Assembly (NCBI GenBank): GCA_002293525.1
Contig: DBDJ01000032.1
Span: 1 to 33,200, forward strand
Length of the DNA: 33,200 nucleotides
Direction of reading: 5' to 3'
From: Lachnospiraceae bacterium UBA935
GTDB taxonomy: Bacteria; Bacillota; Clostridia; Lachnospirales; Lachnospiraceae
Of this stretch, positions 11,101 to 17,670 are shown piece by piece. The notes below the pieces were generated by a model. The model did not search any database and was not told the origin of the DNA. It worked only from the letters and a program-made list of their open reading frames with translations. Position numbers and translations under genes: made by a program. The stretch's first letter is position 1. Every line of letters begins with the position of its first letter.

Positions 11101-13705
11101 AAGCCAGCTTATATGCCGCAGATAATTCATATCCAATGTAAGAGAACTGCTCTAATTCTTCAATCAGATAAGGATTCTCGACTGTCCCTGCTCCAGTGAT
11201 TAACGGGACGGAAGACCTTTCATTCCAGTCCGGCTCTCCCAGGCTTCGCAGATACGGATAGGTCTCTCCCTCTGATATATCCCATGTCTCCTCAAAATCC
11301 CAGCCGACGAAAAACTCTTGCATCATCAGTGGCGGTGTTAACTTACCGGCATTATAGCTGTCAGATTTGATAATTGTTGTGGTCAGGATATCAAAATAGG
11401 ACGCTGACACCGTCGTGGCAGAATATACATAGACCAGACCGCTGCCGCCCGCAGTGACCGGACCCGCCGAGTAGCTGTTTGTTACAGCCACATTGGCAGT
11501 ATAACCGATAAGGCCTGCCGTATAGGAATGATTCGATGTGGATGTAACACTGCCTATCGTAAAACTGTTGCTGATATCAGTATAATCTGCCCTCCCGGCC
11601 AGGCCTCCAACGTAGGAGGTTCCTGTCACAGCCCCCGAGACATAGCATTCAGTTAAATTGGCCCGCTTGGAAGAAGTCCCCTTTATGTAGCCGATCATCC
11701 CGCCGCTCTCTGTACCGCCGTTGATATCCGCTGCAGCAAAACACTGTATGGCAGTTCCCGATTCAAGATAACCGATCAGGCCGCCAGCCCGTGCTTTGCC
11801 TCCCGATGAAACGGTTCCGAGCACCGAACATCCGCTCATGCTACCCTCCTTCATGTACCCGGCCAGGCCGCCGGTATACTGACCGCCGGTCACTGTGACA
11901 GCGGATAGGCCGATGTTTTCCGTGGCGCATCCGTCCAGATAACCGGCCAGACCGCCAATATAGGAATAGGATAAACCGTGATTTACTTCAGCATTTTCGA
12001 TCTGGATATTTTTCAACGTTGCCGCTTTCGCATAGCCGAATAAACCGGCATAATTGCTTGCCGTATTTATCTTATAATCACTGATTACATGACCGCCGCC
12101 GTCAAAAATACCAGTGAACGGAGCAGCTGACGTACCGATCGGAACCCATGCTCCTCCTTCCAGATTAATGTCTGATATCAGTTGATAAACCGCAGATAAT
12201 TCATAACCAATATATTGCAACTGTTCTTTCTCTTCGATCAGGTAAGGATGCTCTTCTGTTCCAGCTCCGACGATTGACGGTTCAGATTCCCTTTCACCCC
12301 AGTCCGGCTCACTCAGGTTTTTCAGATACGGATAGGTCTCTCCCTCTGATATGTTCCAGATACTCTCAAAATTCCAGCCAGCAAAAAAATCCTGATACAT
12401 AAGTGCCGGAGTCATCTTACCGACATTATTGCTGTCTGTTTTGTTGACTCCTGCAACAAAAACATCGAAATAGGAACCTGTTACCGTCGCCGAAGTTATA
12501 TAGGCCAGACCGCTGCCGCCCGTACTAATCGGGCCCGCCGCGTAGCCGTTTGTTATAAGTACAGTTTTAGCATAGCCGACAAGACCTGCCGTATAAGAAT
12601 GATTTGACGTGGATCTGACGCTACCTATCGCAAACGCATCACTGACAACAGTGCACTCCGCCTTTCCCACCAAGCCGCCGACACATGAGATCCCTGTCAC
12701 ATCCCCGGAAGCATAGCATTGAGTCAGGGATGGCCGTATAAGCAAGGTCCCCTGTACAAAGCCAATCAGCCCGCCGGTCTCCGTCCCTCCGCTGACATCC
12801 GCTTCAGCAAAGCACTGTAAAACATTTCCCAGATAAAGATAACCAATCAGCCCGCCAGACCGAGCACTGCCACCTGACGAAACGGTTCCGTTGACTGAGC
12901 ATCCGCTTATGCTGCCCTCATTCATATACCCAGCCAGACCGCCGGCATACTGGCCGCCAGACACTGCGATGCCGGACAGGCTGACATTCTCTATGGTACA
13001 TCTGTATAGGTATCCGGCCAGGCCGCCGATGTAAGAATAGGATGAGCCATGTTTTACCTCAGCATTTTCAATTACTATATCTTTTATCGTTGCCTCCCTC
13101 GCATAGCCAAATAAACCGGTGTAAGAGCTGGCAGCACTTATTTTGTAGTTACTGATTACATGTCCTCCGCCGTCAAGAGTTCCAGTGAACGAGGCAGATG
13201 ACGTGCCGATCGGAGCCAGTGTTTCACCTTCAAAATCAATATCTGCCACCAGCTTGTAAGAAGCTGTCAGGTCATCACAGATATTGTCAAATTCCTCAGC
13301 AGTCGTAATGATAAAGGGGTTTTCAGCCGAACCGTCGCCCGGTTCTGTAACCGTAATAACCTCTTCCATTTCTTCTGTGCTGTCACTTTCATTGTTGTCA
13401 CTGTGATTTTCCTGCTCCATCAATACATTGAGGTTCTCCGACTCTTCGTCTTCTCCGAAATCATCTTCTCCGGTATCGTCAGAAGCCTCAGCTTCGCCAA
13501 TACCGACAGGAGTTTCATCCTCATCCGTATTGTCAGTCGTGCCTGACCTCGGTTCATCGGCACCGCCAGCCGGATTCCCTTCCCCGGCAATGTCATTTCC
13601 CGTCAATAGCTGTATGTCCTGCTGTCCGGCATACACGACATCCGGGAGACTGACTGATACCACACATAGAAATAGAATTAATGCAATTATCTTCAGTGAT
13701 TTCAT
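8162..13705 (-). CDS. Secreted GLUG-repeat / Fn3 / leucine-rich-repeat surface protein, 1847 aa
   Basis: The ATG at 13705 has an AAAGGA ribosome site. Residues 1-26 form a signal peptide ending VYA. Residues ~30-122 are an acidic Asp/Glu/Ser/Asn-rich stretch. Four tandem modules begin at residues 123, 480, 838 and 1196. Each opens with a GAGTxENPYLIE-like motif, continues with FTGxFDGGGHVIS and many GGLAGY/GGLIGY (GLUG-type) turns, and closes with YPYLxxLxxPDW; the fourth has a degenerate end at ~1541. Two Fn3-like domains occupy ~1543-1720. A plant-type LRR (residues ~1765-1822, NLRYLYLANNNLSGELP) and a Glu/Ser-rich tail end the protein. No LPXTG signal is visible. GLUG and Fn3 repeats are typical of extracellular adhesins; binding or adhesion is inferred. 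It lies directly upstream of the RHS gene on the same strand. Confidence 0.93.
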   Translation of the reverse strand: MKSLKIIALILFLCVVSVSLPDVVYAGQQDIQLLTGNDIAGEGNPAGGADEPRSGTTDNTDEDETPVGIGEAEASDDTGEDDFGEDEESENLNVLMEQENHSDNNESDSTEEMEEVITVTEPGDGSAENPFIITTAEEFDNICDDLTASYKLVADIDFEGETLAPIGTSSASFTGTLDGGGHVISNYKISAASSYTGLFGYAREATIKDIVIENAEVKHGSSYSYIGGLAGYLYRCTIENVSLSGIAVSGGQYAGGLAGYMNEGSISGCSVNGTVSSGGSARSGGLIGYLYLGNVLQCFAEADVSGGTETGGLIGFVQGTLLIRPSLTQCYASGDVTGISCVGGLVGKAECTVVSDAFAIGSVRSTSNHSYTAGLVGYAKTVLITNGYAAGPISTGGSGLAYITSATVTGSYFDVFVAGVNKTDSNNVGKMTPALMYQDFFAGWNFESIWNISEGETYPYLKNLSEPDWGERESEPSIVGAGTEEHPYLIEEKEQLQYIGYELSAVYQLISDINLEGGAWVPIGTSAAPFTGIFDGGGHVISDYKINTASNYAGLFGYAKAATLKNIQIENAEVNHGLSYSYIGGLAGYLDGCATENIGLSAVTVTGGQYTGGLAGYMKEGSMSGCSVLGTVSSGGKARAGGLIGYLESGTAIQCFAAADINGGTESGGMIGYIKGTSSKRANLTECYVSGAVTGTSYVGGLAGRADYTDISNSFTIGSVTSTSNHSYTAGLIGYTANVAVTNSYSAGPVTAGGSGLVYVYSATTVSASYFDILTTTIIKSDSYNAGKLTPPLMMQEFFVGWDFEETWDISEGETYPYLRSLGEPDWNERSSVPLITGAGTVENPYLIEELEQFSYIGYELSAAYKLASDIDLAGGTWIPVGTLAAPFTGSFDGGGHRISDFVINAASSYNGLFGYAKTATLKNLEIDNAEIKQSSSYSYIGGLAGYLEGCTTSNISLSGITVSGGMYTGGLAGYMIEGSMSGCSVRGRVSSGGKARVGGLIAHLTSGAVTQCFAEADVSGSTEAGGLIGYVQGTASKRSNIKECYASGAVTGTAYIGGLTGGANYTDISDSFAIGSVTSTSNHSSAAGLIGSATNVAITNGYAAGSVSTGGNGLVTVSSSTTVAGAYFDILATGIMKTDSGNVGKMTSALMLQDFFADWDFGNIWDMVEGESYPYLQSLGVPDWGERDLAPPITGAGTVENPYLIEAKEQFIYVGYELSAAYQLVSDIYLAGGTWVPIGTAAAPFTGIFDGGGHVISDFKINAASYYVGFFGYANAATIKNMIIENADIKQSSSYSNIGGLAGGLSGCTTENISLSNITVSGGQNTGGIVGGMSGGSMSGCSFNGSVSSISSARAGGLIAHLASGTVTQCFAEADVSGGTETGGLIGFIQGSVSQRIHLTECYASGDVTGTTYVGGLAGRADYADIQDIYAIGNVLSTTNNIYTAGLVGCSNYITVTNGYAAGTVSAAGVGLVRVYVSATSTITNAYFDSDLSGKTAAGQSKTTEQLLTQDTYVGWDWENIWEFHDDAYPTLKNIVNPDLRRAFALTFRDLTYDSVVIEWTDISGADGYELTYAEMSVDMSETSDETSISEYVNLSEAFVDSLRPDTAYEFKVRILIDGKEGMWSEPLSIRTEKLVFKMDGLHSTQKGNGSITLEWNKATGADSYVVTYNGRMLRTDTNTCVLTGIEKDTPYVIRVMAEMTGGFKMTSSPIIEKIYDLNPQTDYAREFINQCDGQTWFIDEIENLLNLKGQSVNTLRSRDDLSTIYALGLADRNISGEIPAAIGELKNLRYLYLANNNLSGELPAELYTLAHLSEMDLTGNSFEEQKHEEPEPSEESEVTEESTHS
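9085..13339 (-). repeat. Four ~358-residue (1074-nt) tandem repeats inside the GLUG protein
   Basis: The first glycine codon of the opening motif is at 13339, 12268, 11194 and 10120. The spacings are 1071, 1074 and 1074 nt, that is 357, 358 and 358 codons. The modules are alike along their whole length but diverged in sequence, so this is a real domain array with strict length conservation and not a recent DNA duplication. Confidence 0.9.
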
Positions 13706-13782
13706 AGTTCATATCCTTTCCAGATCATGATTGTAGGTTACCTGCATGTAGTGTGAGAAAAATGTTATGATTAAAATTGCGG

Positions 13783-13807
13783 TAATTGTTTGTCTAACTA
13801 ACAATTA
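13783..13807. promoter_or_regulatory. Palindromic operator-like site upstream of the GLUG gene
   Basis: Perfect 8-bp arms TAATTGTT and AACAATTA flank a 9-nt centre in which several more bases also pair. It lies about 80 to 100 nt upstream of the GLUG start, between the leader terminator and the gene. A weak leftward -35-like TAGACA falls inside it. The size and symmetry fit a dimeric repressor site; the regulator is unknown. Confidence 0.5.
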
Positions 13808-13840
13808 ACTTGCTATAATTTTCATAAAATAAAAACAAAA

Positions 13841-13873
13841 ATCCACCTGAGAACTACACATCTCAAGCGGACT
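13841..13873 (-). terminator. Intrinsic terminator in the leader upstream of the GLUG gene
   Basis: On the minus strand TCCGCTTGAGA pairs over 11 bp (two G-U pairs) with TCTCAGGTGGA across an 8-nt loop, and TTTTTGTTTTTATTTT follows. The G-U pairs become C-A mismatches on the plus strand, so the structure is built for leftward transcripts. It sits after the promoter at 13925-13952 and before the GLUG gene. Confidence 0.8.
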
Positions 13874-13918
13874 CTTCTGTCTGTTGATATCGTATAATCC
13901 CCCCTCTTACTTCCCACG
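13841..13918 (-). ncRNA. Candidate ~80-90 nt small RNA or attenuated leader
   Basis: A leftward promoter (TTGCAT, 16-nt spacer, TAGAAT) predicts a start near 13918. The strong intrinsic terminator at 13873-13841 would end the transcript after about 80 to 90 nt. The RNA would begin with a purine-rich segment containing a run of six G and has no evident ORF. It could be a free sRNA, or the short product of an attenuator controlling the GLUG-RHS pair. I do not recognise a known riboswitch class. Confidence 0.5.
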
Positions 13919-13924
13919 TTAAAC

Positions 13925-13952
13925 ATTCTAACATATATCTCAGAAAATGCAA
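13925..13952 (-). promoter_or_regulatory. Sigma-70-type promoter reading toward the GLUG gene
   Basis: On the minus strand the -35 is TTGCAT (13952-13947), the spacer is 16 nt, and the -10 is TAGAAT (13930-13925). It is the best leftward promoter found in the control region, and the terminator described above follows within about 50 nt. Confidence 0.6.
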
Positions 13953-14130
13953 TAGCAGATTGATAAAAATTACTTAATTCTAATTATATTCGGGTTTCCA
14001 TAGCATCGCAAAGGCCATTCTGCTTTGCAAAACCTGCTATTCCGCAGGCGGGAATGCCGGAACCGTAGGTTGCGGCCTTAATCATACCTTCTGTTCTGAT
14101 CCAAAAAAATATCCCATCATCGCTATTTCC

Positions 14131-14159
14131 TTGCACAACCCCGCTTTTTACGATATGAT
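14131..14159 (+). promoter_or_regulatory. Sigma-70-type promoter of the rhomboid gene
   Basis: The -35 is TTGCAC (14131-14136), the spacer is 17 nt, and the -10 is TATGAT (14154-14159). The expected start near 14166 leaves a leader of about 40 nt before the ATG at 14208. Confidence 0.65.
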
Positions 14160-14207
14160 TAAAGCGAAGCTCCAAGATAAAGAGACTAATATTGAAGGAA
14201 TAAACCA

Positions 14208-14813
14208 ATGGGAAAACTGTTCAATAAGCAAACACCTTATATCACGGTACTCCTGATTGCTCTGAATATTCTTTATTTCCTGTATCTGGAATTTCTTGGT
14301 TCTACTGAACAGGTGTCACTCATGATCGAGCATGGCGCAATGTATACTCCGCTGATCTTGGAGCAAGGCGAGTATTATCGATTACTGACATCTGTTTTCA
14401 TGCATTTTGGCATCAGTCATCTGGCTAATAATATGCTGATGCTGTTCGTCCTCGGCGAACGGCTGGAGCGGATGCTGGGGAAGGCAAAGTATCTGATTCT
14501 GTATTTATTCTGCGGTATCGGCGCCAATGTAATCTCTATGCTATGGTCGATGTCAGATCATGACCTTACCGTCGGTGCCGGGGCCTCTGGGGCAGTCTTC
14601 GGTGTAGTCGGCTCCTTGTTTGTGGTTATTGCCAAGCATCATGGCCGGCTGGAAGATCTGAGCATCAGTCGGATGGCAGTCATGATTATTATTTCTCTTT
14701 ATTATGGTTTCAGCAGTTCCGGTGTCGATAATGTTGCTCATGTCGGTGGCCTTTTGCTGGGGGTGATTCTGACATTGCTGCTATACAGGCGGCTGAAAGC
14801 ATTGCCCCGATGA
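14208..14813 (+). CDS. Rhomboid family intramembrane serine protease
   Basis: This 201-residue membrane protein has about six hydrophobic segments. The catalytic serine is S127 in GAGASGAVFG and the catalytic histidine is H178 in NVAHVGGLLLG. The upstream HxxxNN motif (H71-N75, HLANN) is also present, so the catalytic core is complete. The family cleaves transmembrane segments of client proteins within the bilayer. The gene has its own promoter and stands alone. Its stop codon is the first codon of a repeat array. Divergent placement next to two large secreted proteins invites a link, but nothing in the sequence proves one. Confidence 0.95.
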   Translation: MGKLFNKQTPYITVLLIALNILYFLYLEFLGSTEQVSLMIEHGAMYTPLILEQGEYYRLLTSVFMHFGISHLANNMLMLFVLGERLERMLGKAKYLILYLFCGIGANVISMLWSMSDHDLTVGAGASGAVFGVVGSLFVVIAKHHGRLEDLSISRMAVMIIISLYYGFSSSGVDNVAHVGGLLLGVILTLLLYRRLKALPR

Positions 14814-14927
14814 CTGCGAATTTTTTATCTCGCTGACTGCGTATTTTTTTATCTCGCTGACTGCGTATTGTTTGCCTCGCTGATTGGTTTTTTTTGCCTC
14901 GCTGACTGCATATTTTTTTCTATTGAC
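14811..14927 (+). repeat. Five-copy ~23-nt tandem repeat with U-tracts
   Basis: Copies start at 14811, 14834, 14858, 14881 and 14903 and resemble TGACTGCGTATTTTTTTATC followed by TCGC. Lengths are 22 to 25 nt, and the fourth and fifth copies are the most diverged. The first copy contains the rhomboid TGA stop. Each unit can place a small CGC-loop-GCG stem before a T-run, so the array may act as a series of weak terminators. Confidence 0.85.
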
Positions 14928-14951
14928 AACTTAACTCTAATTATGTAGATT
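14923..14951 (+). promoter_or_regulatory. Promoter of the SDR gene
   Basis: A perfect -35 TTGACA (14923-14928), a 17-nt spacer and -10 TAGATT (14946-14951) lie just past the repeat array. A start is expected near 14958, 30 nt before the SDR start codon. Confidence 0.75.
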
Positions 14952-14987
14952 TAAGTAAGTATGATGTTATGAAAGGAGATTTTAATA

Positions 14988-15746
14988 ATGTTTGATTTGA
15001 CAGGTAAAGTTGTGGTTGTCTCTGGCGCTTCTTCCGGACTGGGGGCGCAGATGGCAAAGGGGTTTGCGGCTCAGGGAGCCAGCTTGGTGCTGATGGCTCG
15101 CAGGATTGAGAAACTGGAGGCGCTGGCCGCCGAATTGAAGGGGACGGGCTGCAAGTGCCTGGCCGTAAAATGTGACGTGACGGATTCTCAGATGGTCGAT
15201 GAGGCCGCGGCAACGGTAGAAAAGGAAATGGGCAAGGTTGATGTATTAGTAAACTGCGCCGGCTCAGCCAAAAATGCCGGCGTTCTGAATATGACCAATG
15301 AGGAATGGGATTTCACCATGGACGCCGATCTCACCAGCGTGTTTTATGTGACCAGAGCTTTCGCCAATATTATGAAAAAGAAGAATTACGGCAGGATCAT
15401 CAATATAGCTTCTATGTATGGGATGGTCGGCAATCCGGCCATTGATACGGTGGCTTATCATGCATCGAAGGGCGGTGTCGTCAATATGACAAGAGCCGTT
15501 GCGGCAGAACTGGCGAAGTTCGGAATTACCTGTAACTGCATCTGTCCGGGTTATTTTGAAACAGAACTGACTGCCGACGTGTTGAAAACCGATGAATTTT
15601 CTGCTTATATGAAGGCTACGGTGCCGCTTGGTCGTTATGGAAAAGAAGGCGAACTGAACGCCGGTGCTATTTTCCTTGCCAGTGACGAGTCGGCTTATGT
15701 GACGGGCGTGATTCTGCCGATCGACGGCGGGTATACGGCGATCTGA
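14988..15746 (+). CDS. Short-chain dehydrogenase/reductase (SDR), gluconate-5-dehydrogenase-like
   Basis: A classical 252-residue cytoplasmic SDR that should use NAD(P)H to interconvert an alcohol and a carbonyl. The nucleotide-binding motif is GASSGLG (13-19), followed by NCAG (~89-92). The catalytic Ser-Tyr-Lys set is S142, Y157 and K161 (YHASK). The position usually held by the catalytic Asn (VNL in most members) reads ADL here, Asp114. The ending GVILPIDGGYTAI is typical of the family. A GAAAGGAG ribosome site and a strong promoter precede the ATG. The gene is monocistronic and the substrate is not predictable. Confidence 0.92.
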   Translation: MFDLTGKVVVVSGASSGLGAQMAKGFAAQGASLVLMARRIEKLEALAAELKGTGCKCLAVKCDVTDSQMVDEAAATVEKEMGKVDVLVNCAGSAKNAGVLNMTNEEWDFTMDADLTSVFYVTRAFANIMKKKNYGRIINIASMYGMVGNPAIDTVAYHASKGGVVNMTRAVAAELAKFGITCNCICPGYFETELTADVLKTDEFSAYMKATVPLGRYGKEGELNAGAIFLASDESAYVTGVILPIDGGYTAI

Positions 15747-15782
15747 TTTGCGGTTTGCTTTCCGGCACCCATCTGTAGGTAG

Positions 15783-15810
15783 CCTGTACATTGAATCCTG
15801 TACATTGAAT
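15783..15810. repeat. 14-nt direct tandem repeat
   Basis: Two exact adjacent copies of cctgtacattgaat (15783-15796 and 15797-15810) lie between the SDR stop and the terminator hairpin. No function is evident. Confidence 0.7.
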
Positions 15811-15823
15811 CTTGTAGTATTCT

Positions 15824-15861
15824 GATTCTCTAAGCCACATCCTTTGGCGGCTTAGAGAATC
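15824..15861. terminator. Terminator hairpin between the converging SDR and HEAT-like genes
   Basis: GATTCTCTAAGCC and GGCTTAGAGAATC form a perfect 13-bp stem with a 12-nt loop, followed on the plus strand by TTTCATTT. The U-tract favours rightward use for the SDR. The symmetric stem may also affect the leftward transcript, whose stop codon lies only a few bases away. Confidence 0.75.
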
Positions 15862-15863
15862 TT

Positions 15864-17231
15864 TCATTTACGGCCTACTCCTTTCGCCCTAAGTATCCTC
15901 TTGGCATATTCCCGTATCTCAGGGTTGGTATCATAGCACCATTCCTGCAAAAGAGCATCTGTACTCATGCCTTTCTTGTGGATCAGACGAACAATATATT
16001 CCCGGCAGCAGCTGCAGTAAGTTTCCCGGTATAGGTACAGCAGCAAGCCGGTTTGGGGCTTCCCGCGCATGTTGCTCAGGGCCTTTTCTGCCGAACTAAA
16101 AGCACTGTGCCATTCGCCCTCTGCGAATTTGACCGGGACGGACAAAACAGCATCCGCTAACATCTGTTCGTGCTGTGGCAGCATGTTGGGGGAAAGCAGG
16201 GCGATTGCATTCACAATATCCTCGCCTTTTTCCATTAGCGACAGTGCATACGCTCTGGTTTCCGGAGACGGCTGCTTGCCCATGATGATACAGGCTGTTT
16301 CGCGAATATCTTTATTTTCACTTTGAAGCAAGGCGGCGATCATGTTTTCTGAGACCGGTGCGGATGCAAACCTGAGTCCCTGAAGCAGTTCAGACCGCCG
16401 TGTTAAATCCGGTTCTGCCATAGCGATCTGAAACAGTTTTTCTAAGTCTTCCGAAGCTGCATTGCGGCAAAAGCGCATGGACAGTCGTCGTGCGCTGCCA
16501 ATACCGGCAACCACCTCATCCAGGGCAGGTACCGGATTGGGTTGAAATATTAGCTTGTCCCATTCCTGGGCCTTGTTGAAATACACTTGTACAGACGGGT
16601 TTTTCATCGATTGCTTGCGAAGAAAGCCGGTTACCCGCTTTTCACCGAATTCTGACTTGGAATCTTCATAAAACCACTCGGAAAAGAAAAAATCACCATC
16701 CTGTGGCAACAGCTTTTCACTGACATCCATAATGGCTGCTTTAAATGCATGCCAGCCATCAAGCGAAGTCAGCCATATGCAAAGCACTTCAAACATGTCG
16801 CGTTCTATGGTGTCCGTCCAGTTCTTGGAAGCGCCGATGCGAGAAAGTTTAGCAAGCAAGAAGTAATATTTATCATAGAGAGCCGAGCGGGCACTTTCAC
16901 TTCCTCTTATCGAATAATGATATAGAATACCGGTAAGCTGGCCAAAAAACCAGGAATCAGAAAAAGAACCGGTATATCTTGCGATCATATCATGGAGAAT
17001 ACTGTCACCGCCGGCCAAATGCGCCCCTTGGTAAAGGTACCAGCTCCGGTCTCCTTCACATTGCATATCGTAAGTGGTATTATGCAGACAGCCGTAACGC
17101 ACAATATCATAGTATTGCCGGGGATCGCTGCAAAGCTTCAGCTCCAGAATCGCGGAACCCAGTCCCCGCAAGAAGTCATGCCGGAACTGCTTTTTCGTCA
17201 TCTTTTTCTTATTCCTGTACCCCATAGGCAA
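15864..17231 (-). CDS. HEAT-repeat-like protein of unknown function, 455 aa
   Basis: The protein is soluble, with no signal peptide or membrane segment. The C-terminal half shows alpha-helical pairs of HEAT/Armadillo type, for example SENKDIRETACIIMGKQ and TNPEIREYAKRILRAKG, so a scaffold or binding role is plausible. The N-terminal half is rich in Trp, Tyr and Cys and I do not recognise it. The frame opens at TTG 17231, about 6 nt after GGAG; an in-frame ATG at 17225 is the alternative but is further from that site. The gene converges with the SDR. Confidence 0.8.
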   Translation of the reverse strand: MPMGYRNKKKMTKKQFRHDFLRGLGSAILELKLCSDPRQYYDIVRYGCLHNTTYDMQCEGDRSWYLYQGAHLAGGDSILHDMIARYTGSFSDSWFFGQLTGILYHYSIRGSESARSALYDKYYFLLAKLSRIGASKNWTDTIERDMFEVLCIWLTSLDGWHAFKAAIMDVSEKLLPQDGDFFFSEWFYEDSKSEFGEKRVTGFLRKQSMKNPSVQVYFNKAQEWDKLIFQPNPVPALDEVVAGIGSARRLSMRFCRNAASEDLEKLFQIAMAEPDLTRRSELLQGLRFASAPVSENMIAALLQSENKDIRETACIIMGKQPSPETRAYALSLMEKGEDIVNAIALLSPNMLPQHEQMLADAVLSVPVKFAEGEWHSAFSSAEKALSNMRGKPQTGLLLYLYRETYCSCCREYIVRLIHKKGMSTDALLQEWCYDTNPEIREYAKRILRAKGVGRK

Positions 17232-17588
17232 GACATTCTCCGTTTTTCTACGTAATCAAACCTGCTATTATTTTAATTCTATCTGTCAGTATTAAACCTC
17301 GCCAACTCCTCTAACGAAATGGCCCTTGGTAATCCAATTATCCCAATAGTTTCATGCTTTATTATTTGTTATACTTTGGCGACATTCAATCAATGAATAA
17401 GTTCTTAGTTCAATCATCCTCATTCTTCATTTAATCATATTTTAATCATTTCTGCAAGAATATGGCTTTGAAAGAAATATGAAAATCTGTCTCTCCAGTT
17501 CCGTTTTGGTTATAAAAAGTACCATGAAATGCAATATCAATGCAGTTCATGGTACCCACTACTTATTATTTAACAGGGTTAATAATTC
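17232..17588. other. 357-nt intergenic region without a gene
   Basis: It is AT-rich with stops in all frames. It holds the terminator of the AraC/GyrI gene at its right end (17519-17555) and presumably a promoter for the HEAT-like gene, for which I see only weak -10-like elements (TATAAC on the minus strand near 17360). Confidence 0.6.
17519..17555 (-). terminator. Intrinsic terminator of the AraC/GyrI-type gene
   Basis: GTACCATGAA and TTCATGGTAC form a perfect 10-bp stem that extends by TGCA/TGCA after one mismatch around a 7-nt loop. On the minus strand TTTTTATAA follows. It is placed 34 nt after the stop of the gene at 17589-18446. Confidence 0.85.
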
Positions 17589-17670
17589 TTATTTCTTCTT
17601 CACAGGAATCCAAATCTCGCAATAATAATTCTCATCCTGCGTTCCCTTCTCATACTTTGAAGGATCATCA
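17588..17670 (-). repeat. 83-nt segment repeated at 24389-24471 (copy 1, inside the AraC/GyrI gene)
   Basis: It covers the last 26 codons and stop codon of the AraC/GyrI gene. Aligned by eye to the second copy it differs at four positions. The second copy keeps the same reading frame and stop but lacks the rest of the gene. Confidence 0.9.

Larger units (their letters stand above)
13706..14207. other. 502-nt control region between the GLUG gene (-) and the rhomboid gene (+)
   Basis: No convincing protein gene is present. From left to right it holds the ribosome site of the GLUG gene, a palindrome at 13783-13807, a leftward intrinsic terminator at 13841-13873, a leftward promoter at 13925-13952, a GC-richer structured patch at about 13992-14085, and a rightward promoter at 14131-14159. 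A 74-codon leftward ORF (13984-14208) overlaps the rhomboid start and resembles nothing I know. Confidence 0.6.

Noticed and set aside
13992..14085. Possible cyclic-di-GMP riboswitch (a GCAAAG-like motif is present)
   Set aside because: The other conserved parts of the GEMM class are not visible, and the orientation relative to the genes does not fit.
13984..14208. 74-codon minus-strand ORF overlapping the rhomboid start
   Set aside because: No recognisable family, no good ribosome site, and it runs across the rhomboid promoter and start codon. Kept only as part of the intergenic description.
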